This document shows, in pieces, positions 16,513 to 25,343 of a stretch of 64,000 nucleotides of DNA; position 1 is the first letter of the stretch, and each line of letters starts with the position of its first letter. Position numbers and translations under genes: made by a program. The DNA comes from Glaciihabitans tibetensis (GTDB lineage Bacteria; Actinomycetota; Actinomycetes; Actinomycetales; Microbacteriaceae): positions 1-64,000 of the forward strand of contig NZ_PVTL01000010.1 in assembly GCF_003003265.1 (NCBI RefSeq), in the 5' to 3' direction. The notes under the pieces were generated by a model. That model did not search any database. It had not been told where the DNA came from and worked only from the letters and a program-made list of their open reading frames with translations.

Positions 16513-17501
16513 TCGCGGGCGCCCGGTCGCGCCGCTCCCGCCCGCCGAAGTCCGACTTGGCGGCGCTTGCCATGGTCGCGGCCGAGGTGCAGCGGCTCGC
16601 GGTACTGCTCGCCGCGGGAGTTCCGCCGGCCGCAGCGTGGGGCTATCTAGGTGCGGGCGCGGTCGTGTCGCCGGTCGCAGAGGCCGCCGCCCGTGGCGTC
16701 CCTCCGCCCCAGGCGATCCGCGAAGCTCTCGCAGGTGCAGGTGCAGGTGCAGGTGCAGGTGCAGGTGCAGGCGCAGGCGCGGGCGCACGCGTCGGGCCAG
16801 AGGAGGATACGGCCTGGCGGGCGCTTGCTGCTGCGTGGGCGGTCGCGTCGGAGGTCGGGGCTCCGCTGGCGCCAACCCTCCGGGGTTTCGCGTTCTCGCT
16901 GCGCTCCCTGGCCCAGGCCCAACGGGAGATTGGAATTGCGATGGCGGCGCCGGCAGCCACCGCGCGGATGGTGATGGCTTTGCCGGTGGTGGGGATCGTG
17001 TTCGGACTCGCTCTCGGGTTCAATACGGCAGCGACTCTGACCACCCCGCTGGGGCTCGGGTGCCTCGCACTCGGCACGGTCCTGATGCTCGTCGCTTCCC
17101 GCTGGAGCAGGGCCCTGGTGCGCGGGGCGCGTCCGCGGGAGCTCACGCCGGGACTCGAGTTCGACCTGACGGCCATTGCGGTGTCGGGCGGCGGAGCGTT
17201 GGATCGCGCGCGGGACTGCGTCGTGCGCGCGCTGCGCGAGCAGGGCCTGGAACGGTCGGGCGTGCCTCCCGATGCTGTGCTCGAGCTCTCCCGCCGGGCC
17301 GGCGTGCCGGCGGCGGAGCTCCTGCGCAGCGAGGCGGAGGAACAGCGCAGGGCGGCCCGCGCCGAGGTGCAGCAGCGCGCGGAATCGCTGTCGGTGACAC
17401 TGATGCTGCCCCTCGGACTGTGCGTGCTGCCCGCGTTTATGGTCGTCGGGGTGCTGCCGCTGGTGTTCGCCATCGTGGGCTCGACGGTGGGGGAGTTCTG
17501 A
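16509..17501 (+). CDS. Type II secretion F-domain protein, apparently TadB and TadC fused
   Basis: Inner-membrane platform protein of the tad locus, 330 residues. Two half-proteins are visible. The N-terminal half has AEVQRLAVLLAAGVPPAAAW and ends in paired hydrophobic segments. The C-terminal half has LEFDLTAIAVSGGGALDRA and a final membrane pair (LSVTLMLPLGLCVLPAFMV). Separate tadB and tadC genes are not present, so this one protein probably does both jobs. A run of Ala-Gly dipeptides near residue 75-93 comes from a hexanucleotide repeat. Starts by ATGA overlap with cpaF. Confidence 0.8.
   Translation: MIAGARSRRSRPPKSDLAALAMVAAEVQRLAVLLAAGVPPAAAWGYLGAGAVVSPVAEAAARGVPPPQAIREALAGAGAGAGAGAGAGAGAGARVGPEEDTAWRALAAAWAVASEVGAPLAPTLRGFAFSLRSLAQAQREIGIAMAAPAATARMVMALPVVGIVFGLALGFNTAATLTTPLGLGCLALGTVLMLVASRWSRALVRGARPRELTPGLEFDLTAIAVSGGGALDRARDCVVRALREQGLERSGVPPDAVLELSRRAGVPAAELLRSEAEEQRRAARAEVQQRAESLSVTLMLPLGLCVLPAFMVVGVLPLVFAIVGSTVGEF
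16731..16784 (+). repeat. In-frame hexanucleotide microsatellite in the tadB-like gene
   Basis: Six perfect GCAGGT units (16731-16766) followed by three degenerate GCAGGC/GCGGGC units. Each unit encodes Ala-Gly, so changes in copy number keep the frame and only alter a flexible linker. Confidence 0.9.
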
Positions 17502-17671
17502 GCGCGCGGGAGCGTTCGCGTTCGGTCTCGGTGAGCGGGCGTCGCCGCCGGGTCGCGCCTATCGCGTGCGCGCCATAAACAAAAGAGGCTTGCGGTGGAC
17601 GGGAGGTGTGAATGATCGTGACCTGTGAACAACTCTGACGAGTCCTCGAATACCGTCGTTGCGGACGCCAC
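17502..17671. other. Gap between tadB-like and acyltransferase genes
   Basis: 170 bases with no gene. GC-rich palindromic bits (GGCGCGCACGCG type near 17555-17572) could form a weak hairpin, then the sequence becomes less GC-rich (ATAAACAAAAGAGG), perhaps a promoter for the acyltransferase. No clear -35/-10 or terminator. Confidence 0.3.
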
Positions 17672-18850
17672 ATGACCGACTCGAAAACGCGGCGCACGCC
17701 GGCGCCGAAGCTGCAGCCGGCGCGACTGGCGTTCCTCGACGGGCTACGCGCGGTCGCGGCGATCTACGTTCTGCTCCACCACACGTTTCTGACCGTGTAT
17801 CCGCAGGCTCCCGCCGGCGGGTTGATGGGCCAGACCACCAACTGGCTGGAGAACGGCGACTACGGAGTCACCCTCTTCATCGTGGTGTCCGGTTACTCCC
17901 TAATGCTCAGCCCGCTCGGCAACGGGCTACGGCTGCGTGGCGGCGTACTGACGTTCTTCCGCCGACGCTTCCTGCGGATTGTGCCCGCGTATTGGGCGGC
18001 GCTCCTGCTGTCCACGATTCTCGCGGTCACCGTACTGAGCACATGGACCGGCACCCATTGGGATGTTTCGTTGCCGGTCACCTGGCAGAGCGTCGTTGTG
18101 CACTCTCTTCTCCTGCAGGATTTTGCAGACGCCGCGAAGATCAACCACGTGTTCTGGAGCGTGGCGATCGAATGGCACATCTACTTTCTGTTTCCCTTGC
18201 TGCTGGTGCTGTGGCGGCGTCGGAGCATGTGGTGGACGACCGCGGTGATAGTCGTTGTCTCCACCGCGGTCGCGCTCACCGTCGCATCGCGGCTGCCGCC
18301 GTACACTGCTGATCCCGCCGCGCTGCTGTGGTTCAACTACCTCGGGTGCTTCACGATGGGAGCGGCAGCGGCGCGCGTCGCGAAGGACGGCGGCGTCGTG
18401 TCGATACGGGGCACGCGGCGCCGGCCGAACTGGTGGTTGCTCGCGGCTCTCGCCGCTGTGGCCACGGCCGTCTGCCACCACCTCGTGTACGCGCAGGCGC
18501 TCGAAACCACGCTTTTTGGCGTTATGTCGGCCCTCTTGCTGATCGCGCTGGCCAGCGGCCAAATTGCTTGGCTGAGGCGGATGCTGCAGTGGAAGCCACT
18601 GGTCTGGGTCGGCATCGCGTCCTACAGTCTTTATCTGTTGCACGCGCCGATCATCCAGTTGGTCTGGCAGTACCTTCTCTTCCCGCTCGGGTTCGACATC
18701 GGAGAGGGAGCTACCTTCTTTGTGCTCGCCCCCATCTCTCTGGTGCTGTCGATCGCCGCCGCCCGCGCGTCGTTCCTGTTGGTGGAACGGCCCTTCCTGC
18801 CCACGTCCACCCGGCGGGCCGAGGCCGAGGAAATAGCGCAGAAGCGGTAG
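17672..18850 (+). CDS. Acyltransferase family 3 (OafA/YrhL-like) membrane protein
   Basis: Integral membrane acyltransferase that typically O-acylates extracellular polysaccharide or lipid-linked sugars. 392 residues: the opening LAFLDGLRAVAAIYVLLHH (about 18-36) carries the catalytic-type His, then GVTLFIVVSGYSLMLSP, RRRFLRIVPAYW, and about ten hydrophobic segments. It interrupts the tad locus between the tadB-like and flp genes, which is unusual. It could be an insertion or could modify surface glycans together with the pilus; I cannot tell which. No strong SD before the ATG. Confidence 0.9.
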   Translation: MTDSKTRRTPAPKLQPARLAFLDGLRAVAAIYVLLHHTFLTVYPQAPAGGLMGQTTNWLENGDYGVTLFIVVSGYSLMLSPLGNGLRLRGGVLTFFRRRFLRIVPAYWAALLLSTILAVTVLSTWTGTHWDVSLPVTWQSVVVHSLLLQDFADAAKINHVFWSVAIEWHIYFLFPLLLVLWRRRSMWWTTAVIVVVSTAVALTVASRLPPYTADPAALLWFNYLGCFTMGAAAARVAKDGGVVSIRGTRRRPNWWLLAALAAVATAVCHHLVYAQALETTLFGVMSALLLIALASGQIAWLRRMLQWKPLVWVGIASYSLYLLHAPIIQLVWQYLLFPLGFDIGEGATFFVLAPISLVLSIAAARASFLLVERPFLPTSTRRAEAEEIAQKR

Positions 18851-18855
18851 GGACC

Positions 18856-18872
18856 GCGACCGGGGCGGTCGC
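18856..18872. other. GC hairpin downstream of the acyltransferase
   Basis: GCGACCG and CGGTCGC form a perfect 7-bp stem with a GGG loop, starting six bases after the stop. There is no T-run, so it could be a weak terminator or an mRNA-processing/stability hairpin. Confidence 0.4.
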
Positions 18873-19014
18873 CCGGCTGTGTCCTCCACAACCGGGCAGT
18901 TCGTTCGGCTGTGCACCGGAGTGCGCCGGGTCCCTCCGCCGCCGGTCTGCCCCGGCAACACTGGAGTCGCTCGTGCCACCGCATCCGCATTCGCGGCAAC
19001 GAAACGAGGCGCCC

Positions 19015-19302
19015 ATGCTCCAGAAATCAGACCGGTCCAGCTCCGTCCACGACACTCTCGCCCGCATCATCCCGATCCGAAAGGACACGCTCACGCTCCG
19101 ACGACGGCTCAGCCCTGCCCGACAGACCAGCGCGCGGCTGCGCTTAGGTAACCCGGAAGCGGGCGCCGCCACCGCCGAGTACGTCATCGCCACGATGGCG
19201 GCCGTCGGCTTCGCCGGGCTGCTCGTGGTCATCATGCGTGGCGACGAGGTGCGGGGCATGCTCACCGACCTGGTGCGCAACGCGCTCACCCTTGTCTCCT
19301 GA
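19015..19302 (+). CDS. Flp-type pilin-like small membrane protein (DUF4244)
   Basis: 95-residue protein with a basic N-terminus and a single hydrophobic helix after the motif GAATAEYVIATMAAVGFAGL, which resembles the G-x4-E-Y processing site of Flp/type IVb prepilins. Actinobacterial DUF4244 proteins occupy this position in tad loci and are the presumed pilin. GAGG lies six bases before the ATG. The downstream TadE gene starts inside the end of this gene. No prepilin peptidase gene is in the window. Confidence 0.85.
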   Translation: MLQKSDRSSSVHDTLARIIPIRKDTLTLRRRLSPARQTSARLRLGNPEAGAATAEYVIATMAAVGFAGLLVVIMRGDEVRGMLTDLVRNALTLVS

Positions 19303-19681
19303 TCCGGCCGAGCCGTGGCCTGCGACCGCGCGGGCACCAGGCCGTGCCGCATCGCGCGGGAGCGTCACCGCGGAGTTTGCCGCGGTGATCCCCGCCGTGC
19401 TCATCGTGCTGCTCGCTTGCCTCGCGGCGCTCCAGGTCGCCGGCCTGCAGCTGCGGCTGCAGGATGCCAGTACCAACGCCGCTCGCGCGCTGTCCCGTGG
19501 CGACCCCGAGTCGGCTGTCGCCGTCCAGCTGGACCGTGCGGTGGCGGGTGCCCGCCTCACCGTGGTGCACCGCGGTGATGTCGTCTGCGCGGAGTCTGCT
19601 GCAGAGCCTCCCGCGGGGATCGCGTCACTGTCCGGCATCACGGTGCGGGCATCTGGCTGCGCCCGCAGCGGGGGACTGTGA
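19292..19681 (+). CDS. TadE-like minor pilin/pseudopilin
   Basis: About 129 residues. After a Pro/Ala/Arg-rich start comes GSVTAEFAAVIPAVLIVLL, the TadE signature with E at the +5-like position and a long hydrophobic helix, then LQDASTNAARALSRGD. I place the start at the TTG at 19292, which overlaps the flp stop by 11 bases, since the longer frame (GTG at 19238) would lie deep inside flp. Expected to be an extracytoplasmic pilus accessory protein. Its stop overlaps the next start as GTGA. Confidence 0.78.
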   Translation: MSPDPAEPWPATARAPGRAASRGSVTAEFAAVIPAVLIVLLACLAALQVAGLQLRLQDASTNAARALSRGDPESAVAVQLDRAVAGARLTVVHRGDVVCAESAAEPPAGIASLSGITVRASGCARSGGL

Positions 19682-20055
19682 CGGAGCGCCCGCCCCGCCG
19701 GCCGGATGCGGCCCGGTCGTCCGCGGGAGCGGCCTCCGTACTGGGTATCGGGGTGATCGCATCGATGCTGCTGGTCGTTGCGATAGTGCTTCCCCTTTAT
19801 ATAGGGCTGTCCGTGCGGCAGTCCGTTATTGGGGCGACGGAGGCGGGTGCCCTGGCGGCGGCGGATGTCGCGGTCGGAAGAATCCCGGGGGTTCCCTGCG
19901 AGGCGGCAGAGCAGATAGTTCGTGAGAATGGAGCGGAACTGACGGGTTGTGTTGTGGAGGGAGTCATAGTTACGGTGTCGGCCAGCCGTACATTCCTCGG
20001 GCTGCAGCTTCGTGCCGCGGCGACAGCGGGGCCACCCGGATCGGATGAGAATTAG
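19678..20055 (+). CDS. Rv3654c-type TadE-like protein
   Basis: 125 residues, GTG start overlapping the preceding TGA. N-terminal basic segment, then GAASVLGIGVIASMLLVVAIVLPLYIG as one membrane helix, and a small outside domain with two cysteines (VPCEAA and LTGCVV) that might form a disulphide. This matches the mycobacterial Rv3654c family, which ends tad loci and is translationally coupled to TadE. Function in pilus assembly is assumed from position. Confidence 0.75.
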   Translation: MTERPPRRPDAARSSAGAASVLGIGVIASMLLVVAIVLPLYIGLSVRQSVIGATEAGALAAADVAVGRIPGVPCEAAEQIVRENGAELTGCVVEGVIVTVSASRTFLGLQLRAAATAGPPGSDEN

Positions 20056-20188
20056 GCAAGGTTGCCGACAACCTGTGTATCGTGTCGCTGGCTGACCTGT
20101 GTATGGTGACGCAAGGCGGAGTACTGCTTCCGTCTGTAGCTTTTGTCAATAAGAGCCGCAATAAGATTTTGTAAACAAGAGGAGTACC
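20056..20188. promoter_or_regulatory. topA upstream region with a direct repeat
   Basis: The sequence ACCTGTGTAT followed by GTG occurs twice (about 20076-20091 and 20096-20110), and the 60 bases before topA are AT-rich, with TTGTCA and TAAGAT hexamers at poor spacing. GAGGAG sits just before the GTG start. A promoter here is likely because the preceding genes belong to another function, but exact elements are uncertain. Confidence 0.4.
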
Positions 20189-23062
20189 GTGCCTGGCACG
20201 AAAACGCTGGTCATCGTCGAGTCGCCGGCAAAGGCGAAGACGATCGCCCAGTACCTGGGTGAAGGTTATGAAGTTCAGGCCTCGGTTGGCCACATCCGTG
20301 ACCTCATCGAGCCGAAGAACCTCCCCCCGGAGCTGAAAAAGGGCTCCCTCGGTAAATTCTCCGTCGATGTCGAGAACGGCTTCGAGCCGCACTATGTCGT
20401 CTCCGAGGAGAAGAAGCGCACCGTCGCCGAATTGAAGCGCGGACTCAAAGACGCCGACGAACTCATCCTCGCAACTGATGAGGACCGCGAAGGCGAGGCC
20501 ATCGCGTGGCACCTCCTGCAGGTGCTGAAGCCCAAGGTTCCGGTCAAGCGAATGGTCTTCCATGAGATCACCAAAGACGCGATCGAACACGCCAAGAACA
20601 ACACTCGCGAGCTGGACACCGCCCTCGTCGACGCCCAGGAAACCCGCCGGATCCTCGATCGCCTCTACGGCTACGAGGTCTCCCCAGTTCTCTGGCGCAA
20701 AGTAGGCCCCGGGCTTTCTGCCGGTCGGGTGCAGTCAGCTGCTACTCGCCTCGTTGTCGACCGTGAGCGCGAACGCCTCGCCTTTGTCGCCGCGGGCTAC
20801 TGGGATCTCACGGCCCAGCTGACCCCGTCATCCGCCTCAGAAAAGACAACGCAGTTCGAGTCTCGCCTGGTGCGGGTCAACGGCAGCCGCGTCGCAACCG
20901 GACGAGACTTCGACGACACCGGAAAGCTCAAGGACAAGGTCGTCGCGCTCGACGAGAGCTCCGCCCAGACCCTGGCGACCGCGCTCGCCGAGTCGACGGT
21001 TGACCTCACCGTCACCTCCGTGGAGTCCAAGCCGTACACGCGTCGTCCGGCCGCCCCCTTCACGACCTCGACCATGCAGCAGGAAGCCGCCCGCAAGCTC
21101 CGCTTCTCCTCGCGTCAGACCATGAGCGTCGCCCAGTCCCTGTATGAAAACGGGTACATCACCTACATGCGAACGGACTCGCCCGGTCTGTCACAGCAGG
21201 CGATCACCGCGGCCCGCGCGCAGGCCACCAAGCTCTACGGTGCCGACACCATTCCGGACAAGCCGCGCGTGTACGCCGGAAAGAACAAGAGTGCCCAGGA
21301 GGCGCACGAGGCGATCCGCCCGTCGGGCGAGACCTTCCGCACTCCCTCCGAGTTGCAGTCCACGCTTCGCGGCAACGAGTGGAAGCTCTATGACCTGATC
21401 TGGAAGCGCACCGTCGCGTCCCAGATGGCCGACGCCAAGGGACTCACCGCGTCCGTTGTGATCACTGCCACCCGCAGCGACGGCAGTGCGCTCGCGTCGA
21501 CCTCGGCGGTCGAGACCGTCACCAATGCCGAGTTCGTCTCCACAGGAACGGTCATCACCTTCCGCGGCTTCATGGCCGCGTACGAGGAGAGCCAGGACGA
21601 AGACCGCAACCAGGTTGCCGAGCCGACCGAAGCGAAGCTCCCGCCGCTAAAGGAGGGCGAGGTTCTCGTCCTCATCGACGTCGAGGCCAAGGGCCACGAG
21701 ACCAGCCCGCCTCCGCGCTACACCGAGGCGAGCCTCATCAAGACGCTCGAAGAGCTGGGGATAGGCCGGCCCTCGACGTTTACCGCGACGATCTCGACGA
21801 TCGTCGACCGGGGATATGTGACCCCGCGGGGAACCTCGTTGATTCCCAACTGGATCGCGTTCTCGGTGGTGCGCCTGCTCGAGCAGTACTTCTCCGACCT
21901 CGTCGAGTACCAGTTCACCGCCGACATGGAGGCAGACCTCGACCGCATCGCCGGCGGCGAAGCCGACCGCGTCGAGTGGTTGACCGGGTTCTACTTCGGC
22001 AACGCCTCGCATCGCGGCCTGCGTACCGTCATTGACAACCTCGGTGAGATCGATGCGCGCGACATCAACTCGGTGAAGATCTCCGACGGCATCACGCTGC
22101 GCATCGGTAAGTACGGCCCCTATCTTGAGGCGCCGAGCGACGACCCGGAGGTGCCGCGTCGCGTCAACATTCCCCAGGACCTGGCGCCCGACGAGCTGAC
22201 CGCCGCCAAGGCGCAGGAACTTATCGACGCCCCCGTGATCGGCGACCGCGTTATCGGGATCAATCCCGAGAGCGGTAAGCAGGTTGTGGCCAAGGACGGC
22301 CGTTTCGGTCCGTACATCACCGAGCTCGAGCCCGAGCCGACCCCGGAGCAGATTGCGGCCGCCGAAGCGGAAGAGGAAGCGGCTGCCGCTGCCCTTGCCG
22401 CGGCCGCGGTGAAGAAGCCGACCGCCGCCGCGCTCAAAAAGGCGACCGCAGCTGCGGAAGCGGCGGGCACCACCGTTGAAGAAGAACTGATCAAGGCCAA
22501 GCGCAAGCCGGCAGCCAAGAAGACTGTGGCGGTCAAGGCACGCACCGCGTCTATTTTCAAGACGATGGACCTTGCGACGGTCGACCTCGACACAGCCCTC
22601 AAGCTGCTATCGCTGCCGCGCGTGGTGGGAACGGACCCCGAAACGGGCGCCGAGATTCTCGCGCAGAACGGAAAGTTCGGGCCCTACCTCAAGAAGGGCA
22701 CGGACACCCGATCGCTCGAGTCCGAGGACCAGATCTTCGAGATCGAGCTCCCGGGCGCTCTCGAGCTTTACGCTCAGCCGAAGTACGGAGCCCGCAAGGC
22801 AAGCAGCGCACTCAAAGAGTTCGACGCAGACCCGGAGAGCGGCAAGCCGATCCGGATCAAGGACGGGCGCTTTGGCGCTTACGTTACCGACGGTGTCACC
22901 AACGTGACCATCCCGCGCGGGGAAGAGATCGAAGACATCGACTTCGATCGCGCCGTGGAGATGCTCGCCGACAAGCGTGCCAAGGGCCCCGCGAAGCCAC
23001 GCGCGAAAGCGCCGGCCAAGCGTGCGCCGGCCAAGCGCGCGCCGGCAAAGAAAAAGGCCTGA
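20189..23062 (+). CDS. topA: DNA topoisomerase I
   Basis: Type IA topoisomerase that relaxes negative supercoils, 957 residues. TOPRIM domain begins TLVIVESPAKAKTIAQYLG with the acidic site ATDEDREGEAIAWH. The catalytic Tyr is in ITYMRTDS (Tyr about 326). C-terminal zinc-free repeats of the actinobacterial type (GRFGPYI, GKFGPYL, GRFGAYV) and a Lys/Ala/Pro-rich tail (KAPAKRAPAKR) follow, as usual for actinobacterial TopA. An extra Ala-rich helical stretch lies at about 725-790. GTG start with GAGGAG upstream. Its TGA shares one base with the ATG of tmk. Confidence 0.97.
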   Translation: MPGTKTLVIVESPAKAKTIAQYLGEGYEVQASVGHIRDLIEPKNLPPELKKGSLGKFSVDVENGFEPHYVVSEEKKRTVAELKRGLKDADELILATDEDREGEAIAWHLLQVLKPKVPVKRMVFHEITKDAIEHAKNNTRELDTALVDAQETRRILDRLYGYEVSPVLWRKVGPGLSAGRVQSAATRLVVDRERERLAFVAAGYWDLTAQLTPSSASEKTTQFESRLVRVNGSRVATGRDFDDTGKLKDKVVALDESSAQTLATALAESTVDLTVTSVESKPYTRRPAAPFTTSTMQQEAARKLRFSSRQTMSVAQSLYENGYITYMRTDSPGLSQQAITAARAQATKLYGADTIPDKPRVYAGKNKSAQEAHEAIRPSGETFRTPSELQSTLRGNEWKLYDLIWKRTVASQMADAKGLTASVVITATRSDGSALASTSAVETVTNAEFVSTGTVITFRGFMAAYEESQDEDRNQVAEPTEAKLPPLKEGEVLVLIDVEAKGHETSPPPRYTEASLIKTLEELGIGRPSTFTATISTIVDRGYVTPRGTSLIPNWIAFSVVRLLEQYFSDLVEYQFTADMEADLDRIAGGEADRVEWLTGFYFGNASHRGLRTVIDNLGEIDARDINSVKISDGITLRIGKYGPYLEAPSDDPEVPRRVNIPQDLAPDELTAAKAQELIDAPVIGDRVIGINPESGKQVVAKDGRFGPYITELEPEPTPEQIAAAEAEEEAAAAALAAAAVKKPTAAALKKATAAAEAAGTTVEEELIKAKRKPAAKKTVAVKARTASIFKTMDLATVDLDTALKLLSLPRVVGTDPETGAEILAQNGKFGPYLKKGTDTRSLESEDQIFEIELPGALELYAQPKYGARKASSALKEFDADPESGKPIRIKDGRFGAYVTDGVTNVTIPRGEEIEDIDFDRAVEMLADKRAKGPAKPRAKAPAKRAPAKRAPAKKKA

Positions 23063-23700
23063 TGCAGCAGGAGCAGACCACCCCGCGAGGGTTATTCATC
23101 ACCCTCGAGGGTGGCGACGGCTCGGGTAAGTCCACCCAGTCTGCGTTGCTCGCGCAGTGGCTCGAGGGCCGGGGCCGCACGATCGTGCCCACTCGGGAAC
23201 CCGGGGGCACCGACCTCGGCACTGAGTTGCGCGAGATCATCCTGCATCGTCGGGGATATATCGCGCCCCGCGCGGAGGCCCTGCTCTACGCGGCGGACCG
23301 CGCCCACCACATCGCCACGAAGGTGCGTCCGGCGCTGGAACGCGGCGACGTCGTGCTGCAGGACCGCTACCTCGACTCCTCCGTCGCCTACCAGGGCGCT
23401 GGACGGGTGCTGGATGGAACAGAGATCCGCGACCTGTCGCTGTGGGCGGCCGAGGGGCTGCTTCCGGATCTCACGATCCTGCTCGACCTCGACGAATCCA
23501 TCGGGCGTACCCGGCTCGACGGCGCGCGCACGAAGTACGACCGGCTGGAAGACGAGAAGCAGGACTTCCACGCGCGGGTGCGCGCCGCGTATCTCGAGCT
23601 GGCCGCGGCCGAACCCGAACGCTTCCTCGTGCTGAGCGCCGCCGATAGCATCGACACGATCGCCGAACGCATTCGGGACCGCGTTTCCGAACTCCTCTGA
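23062..23700 (+). CDS. tmk: Thymidylate kinase
   Basis: Phosphorylates dTMP to dTDP. 212 residues, standard length. P-loop EGGDGSGKST (about 16-25), REPGGTDLG (DR-type lid partner), the DRYLDSSVAYQGAGR segment, and LDLDESIGRTR. It overlaps topA by one base, so the two are cotranscribed, as in many actinobacteria. Next in this cluster normally comes holB, which here is displaced about 2.8 kb downstream by hydrolase and catalase genes. Confidence 0.96.
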   Translation: MQQEQTTPRGLFITLEGGDGSGKSTQSALLAQWLEGRGRTIVPTREPGGTDLGTELREIILHRRGYIAPRAEALLYAADRAHHIATKVRPALERGDVVLQDRYLDSSVAYQGAGRVLDGTEIRDLSLWAAEGLLPDLTILLDLDESIGRTRLDGARTKYDRLEDEKQDFHARVRAAYLELAAAEPERFLVLSAADSIDTIAERIRDRVSELL

Positions 23701-23776
23701 ATCAGCTCTTTAGAGTGCAGCCCCAGCACAGTCATGGTCCTGTACAGTGCGAACTTCTCGAGAAACGGGTGGGACG

Positions 23777-24565
23777 ATGACCGCAGGTGCAGCGACAGCC
23801 GACACGCAGGGTGAGCTTGTGAAGGTCGCGGGCGCGGAGTTGCGGGTCTACCGCGCCGCCCCCACTCTGCGGTCGGCCACCATCGTTCTGGTGCACGGCA
23901 TCGGAACGTCTCATCGCTACTTTGCCCGGCTTCAGGCTGAACTCGAGCGCGTCGCCGACACCGTGTCGATTGACCTGCCCGGCTTCGGCGGACGGGCGAA
24001 GCCCGACGTCGTGTTCGCGGTCGAGGATCACGCACGGGTGCTTGCCGCAGTGTTGGACGAGCTCGGCCTGGGGCCCGTGGTGCTCGTCGGGCATTCCATG
24101 GGCGGACAGGTGGTCACCGAGCTGGCGCGGGTGCGGCCCGACCTCGTCTCCCATCTCGTTCTCATTGGACCGGTCACCGATGCGCGACGCGCGACGGCGG
24201 TGAAGCAGGGGCTGGCGCTCGCCCGCGACACCCTGCGGGAGCCGATCGCCGGCAACATGATCGTGTTTGCGGACTACCTGCGTTGTGGTCCCCGCTGGTT
24301 CGTGTCCCAGTTGCCATCAATGCTCGGGTACCGCACCGATCTCGCCCTTCGCGCGGTCCAAGCCCCGACGTTGGTGATACGCGGCGCGGATGATCCGGTC
24401 GCCCGGATGTCGTGGTGTCGGCGTCTCGCCAGCCAGGCACGGGACGGCGAAGTGGCAGAGTTCCCCGGACGCCACCTTGTGCAGTTCTCGGCCCCGGTCG
24501 AAACCGCGCTCGGCATCGTGGAGTTCGTACGCAGCCGTCCCGGCATCGGGACCGAGGCGTTGTGA
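23777..24565 (+). CDS. Alpha/beta hydrolase
   Basis: 262-residue alpha/beta-hydrolase fold protein. Oxyanion strand VLVHGIGTS, nucleophile elbow GHSMGGQ, acid in RGADDPV and catalytic His in GRHLVQF near the C-terminus. No signal peptide, so cytoplasmic. The ATG at 23777 is chosen because GGGTGGG lies just upstream; the frame opens 10 codons earlier. Its stop overlaps the start of a second hydrolase (GTGA), so the two act together or in sequence. Substrate unknown. Confidence 0.82.
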   Translation: MTAGAATADTQGELVKVAGAELRVYRAAPTLRSATIVLVHGIGTSHRYFARLQAELERVADTVSIDLPGFGGRAKPDVVFAVEDHARVLAAVLDELGLGPVVLVGHSMGGQVVTELARVRPDLVSHLVLIGPVTDARRATAVKQGLALARDTLREPIAGNMIVFADYLRCGPRWFVSQLPSMLGYRTDLALRAVQAPTLVIRGADDPVARMSWCRRLASQARDGEVAEFPGRHLVQFSAPVETALGIVEFVRSRPGIGTEAL

Positions 24566-25311
24566 GCGGGCCGCGCGTCTCGGGTGAGGCTGGGGGCCTG
24601 GCGCGGCAGCCGCGCGGCCTGAGTGCTGCGTGGGGCAGGGGGCTCGGAAAGCGTGCACGCCAGCTGAGCTGGTGGGCACTGGACTACATCTACGCCGTCG
24701 TGTGGCAGGCCCGTGGCGTTCTGTCCCGGGCGCGTCCGGCGGACTATCGCTCTGGAGACCAAGCGCCGGTCATCATTCTTCCCGGAATCTACGAGTCGTG
24801 GCACTTCATGTTGCCGCTCGTTGAGGCACTGCACAGCGCCGGCCATCCGGTGCACGTGATCACCGAGCTGCGCCACAACCGCAGGCCGGTCGCGCAGGGT
24901 GCGGACGCGGTGGTGAGGTACATCCGCCAGCACGCCCTCTCGGACGTCGTGATCGTGGCCCACAGCAAGGGGGGCCTGATCGGCAAGCAGGTCATGGTGA
25001 CGGAACCCGCCGTGCAGTCCATGGTCGCCGTGTGCACGCCGTTTTCCGGATCCCGCTACGCGAGCTTTATGTTCCTGCCGAGCCTCCGGGCGTTTCGGGC
25101 CTCGGACGCGGGCATCCTCGCGTTGCGTGCCAAAGAAGACGTGAACTCGCGCATCGTGTCGCTCTATGGTCGCTTCGACCCCCATATCCCCGAGGGGAGC
25201 GAGTTGCCTGGAGCACGAAACATCCGCATCGACACCGGAGGACACTTCCGTATCCTCGCCGACCCCGCGACAATCGCGGCAGTGGTGCGGGCCGCGGACG
25301 ACGAGAAGTAA
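24562..25311 (+). CDS. Lipase/esterase-like alpha/beta hydrolase
   Basis: 249 residues beginning at GTG in a GTGA overlap with the previous hydrolase. The core has VIILPGIYESWHFMLPL (oxyanion region), VIVAHSKGGLIGK (nucleophile Ser), an Asp in SLYGRFDPHI and His in DTGGHFRIL, the layout of triacylglycerol-lipase-like esterases. An N-terminal amphipathic/hydrophobic stretch (LSWWALDYIYAVVWQ, about 35-49) may attach it to the membrane. Natural substrate unknown. Confidence 0.8.
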   Translation: MSGPRVSGEAGGLARQPRGLSAAWGRGLGKRARQLSWWALDYIYAVVWQARGVLSRARPADYRSGDQAPVIILPGIYESWHFMLPLVEALHSAGHPVHVITELRHNRRPVAQGADAVVRYIRQHALSDVVIVAHSKGGLIGKQVMVTEPAVQSMVAVCTPFSGSRYASFMFLPSLRAFRASDAGILALRAKEDVNSRIVSLYGRFDPHIPEGSELPGARNIRIDTGGHFRILADPATIAAVVRAADDEK

Positions 25312-25343
25312 GGCCCCTCCCGTCGCCCGCGTCGGTGGCCGCT

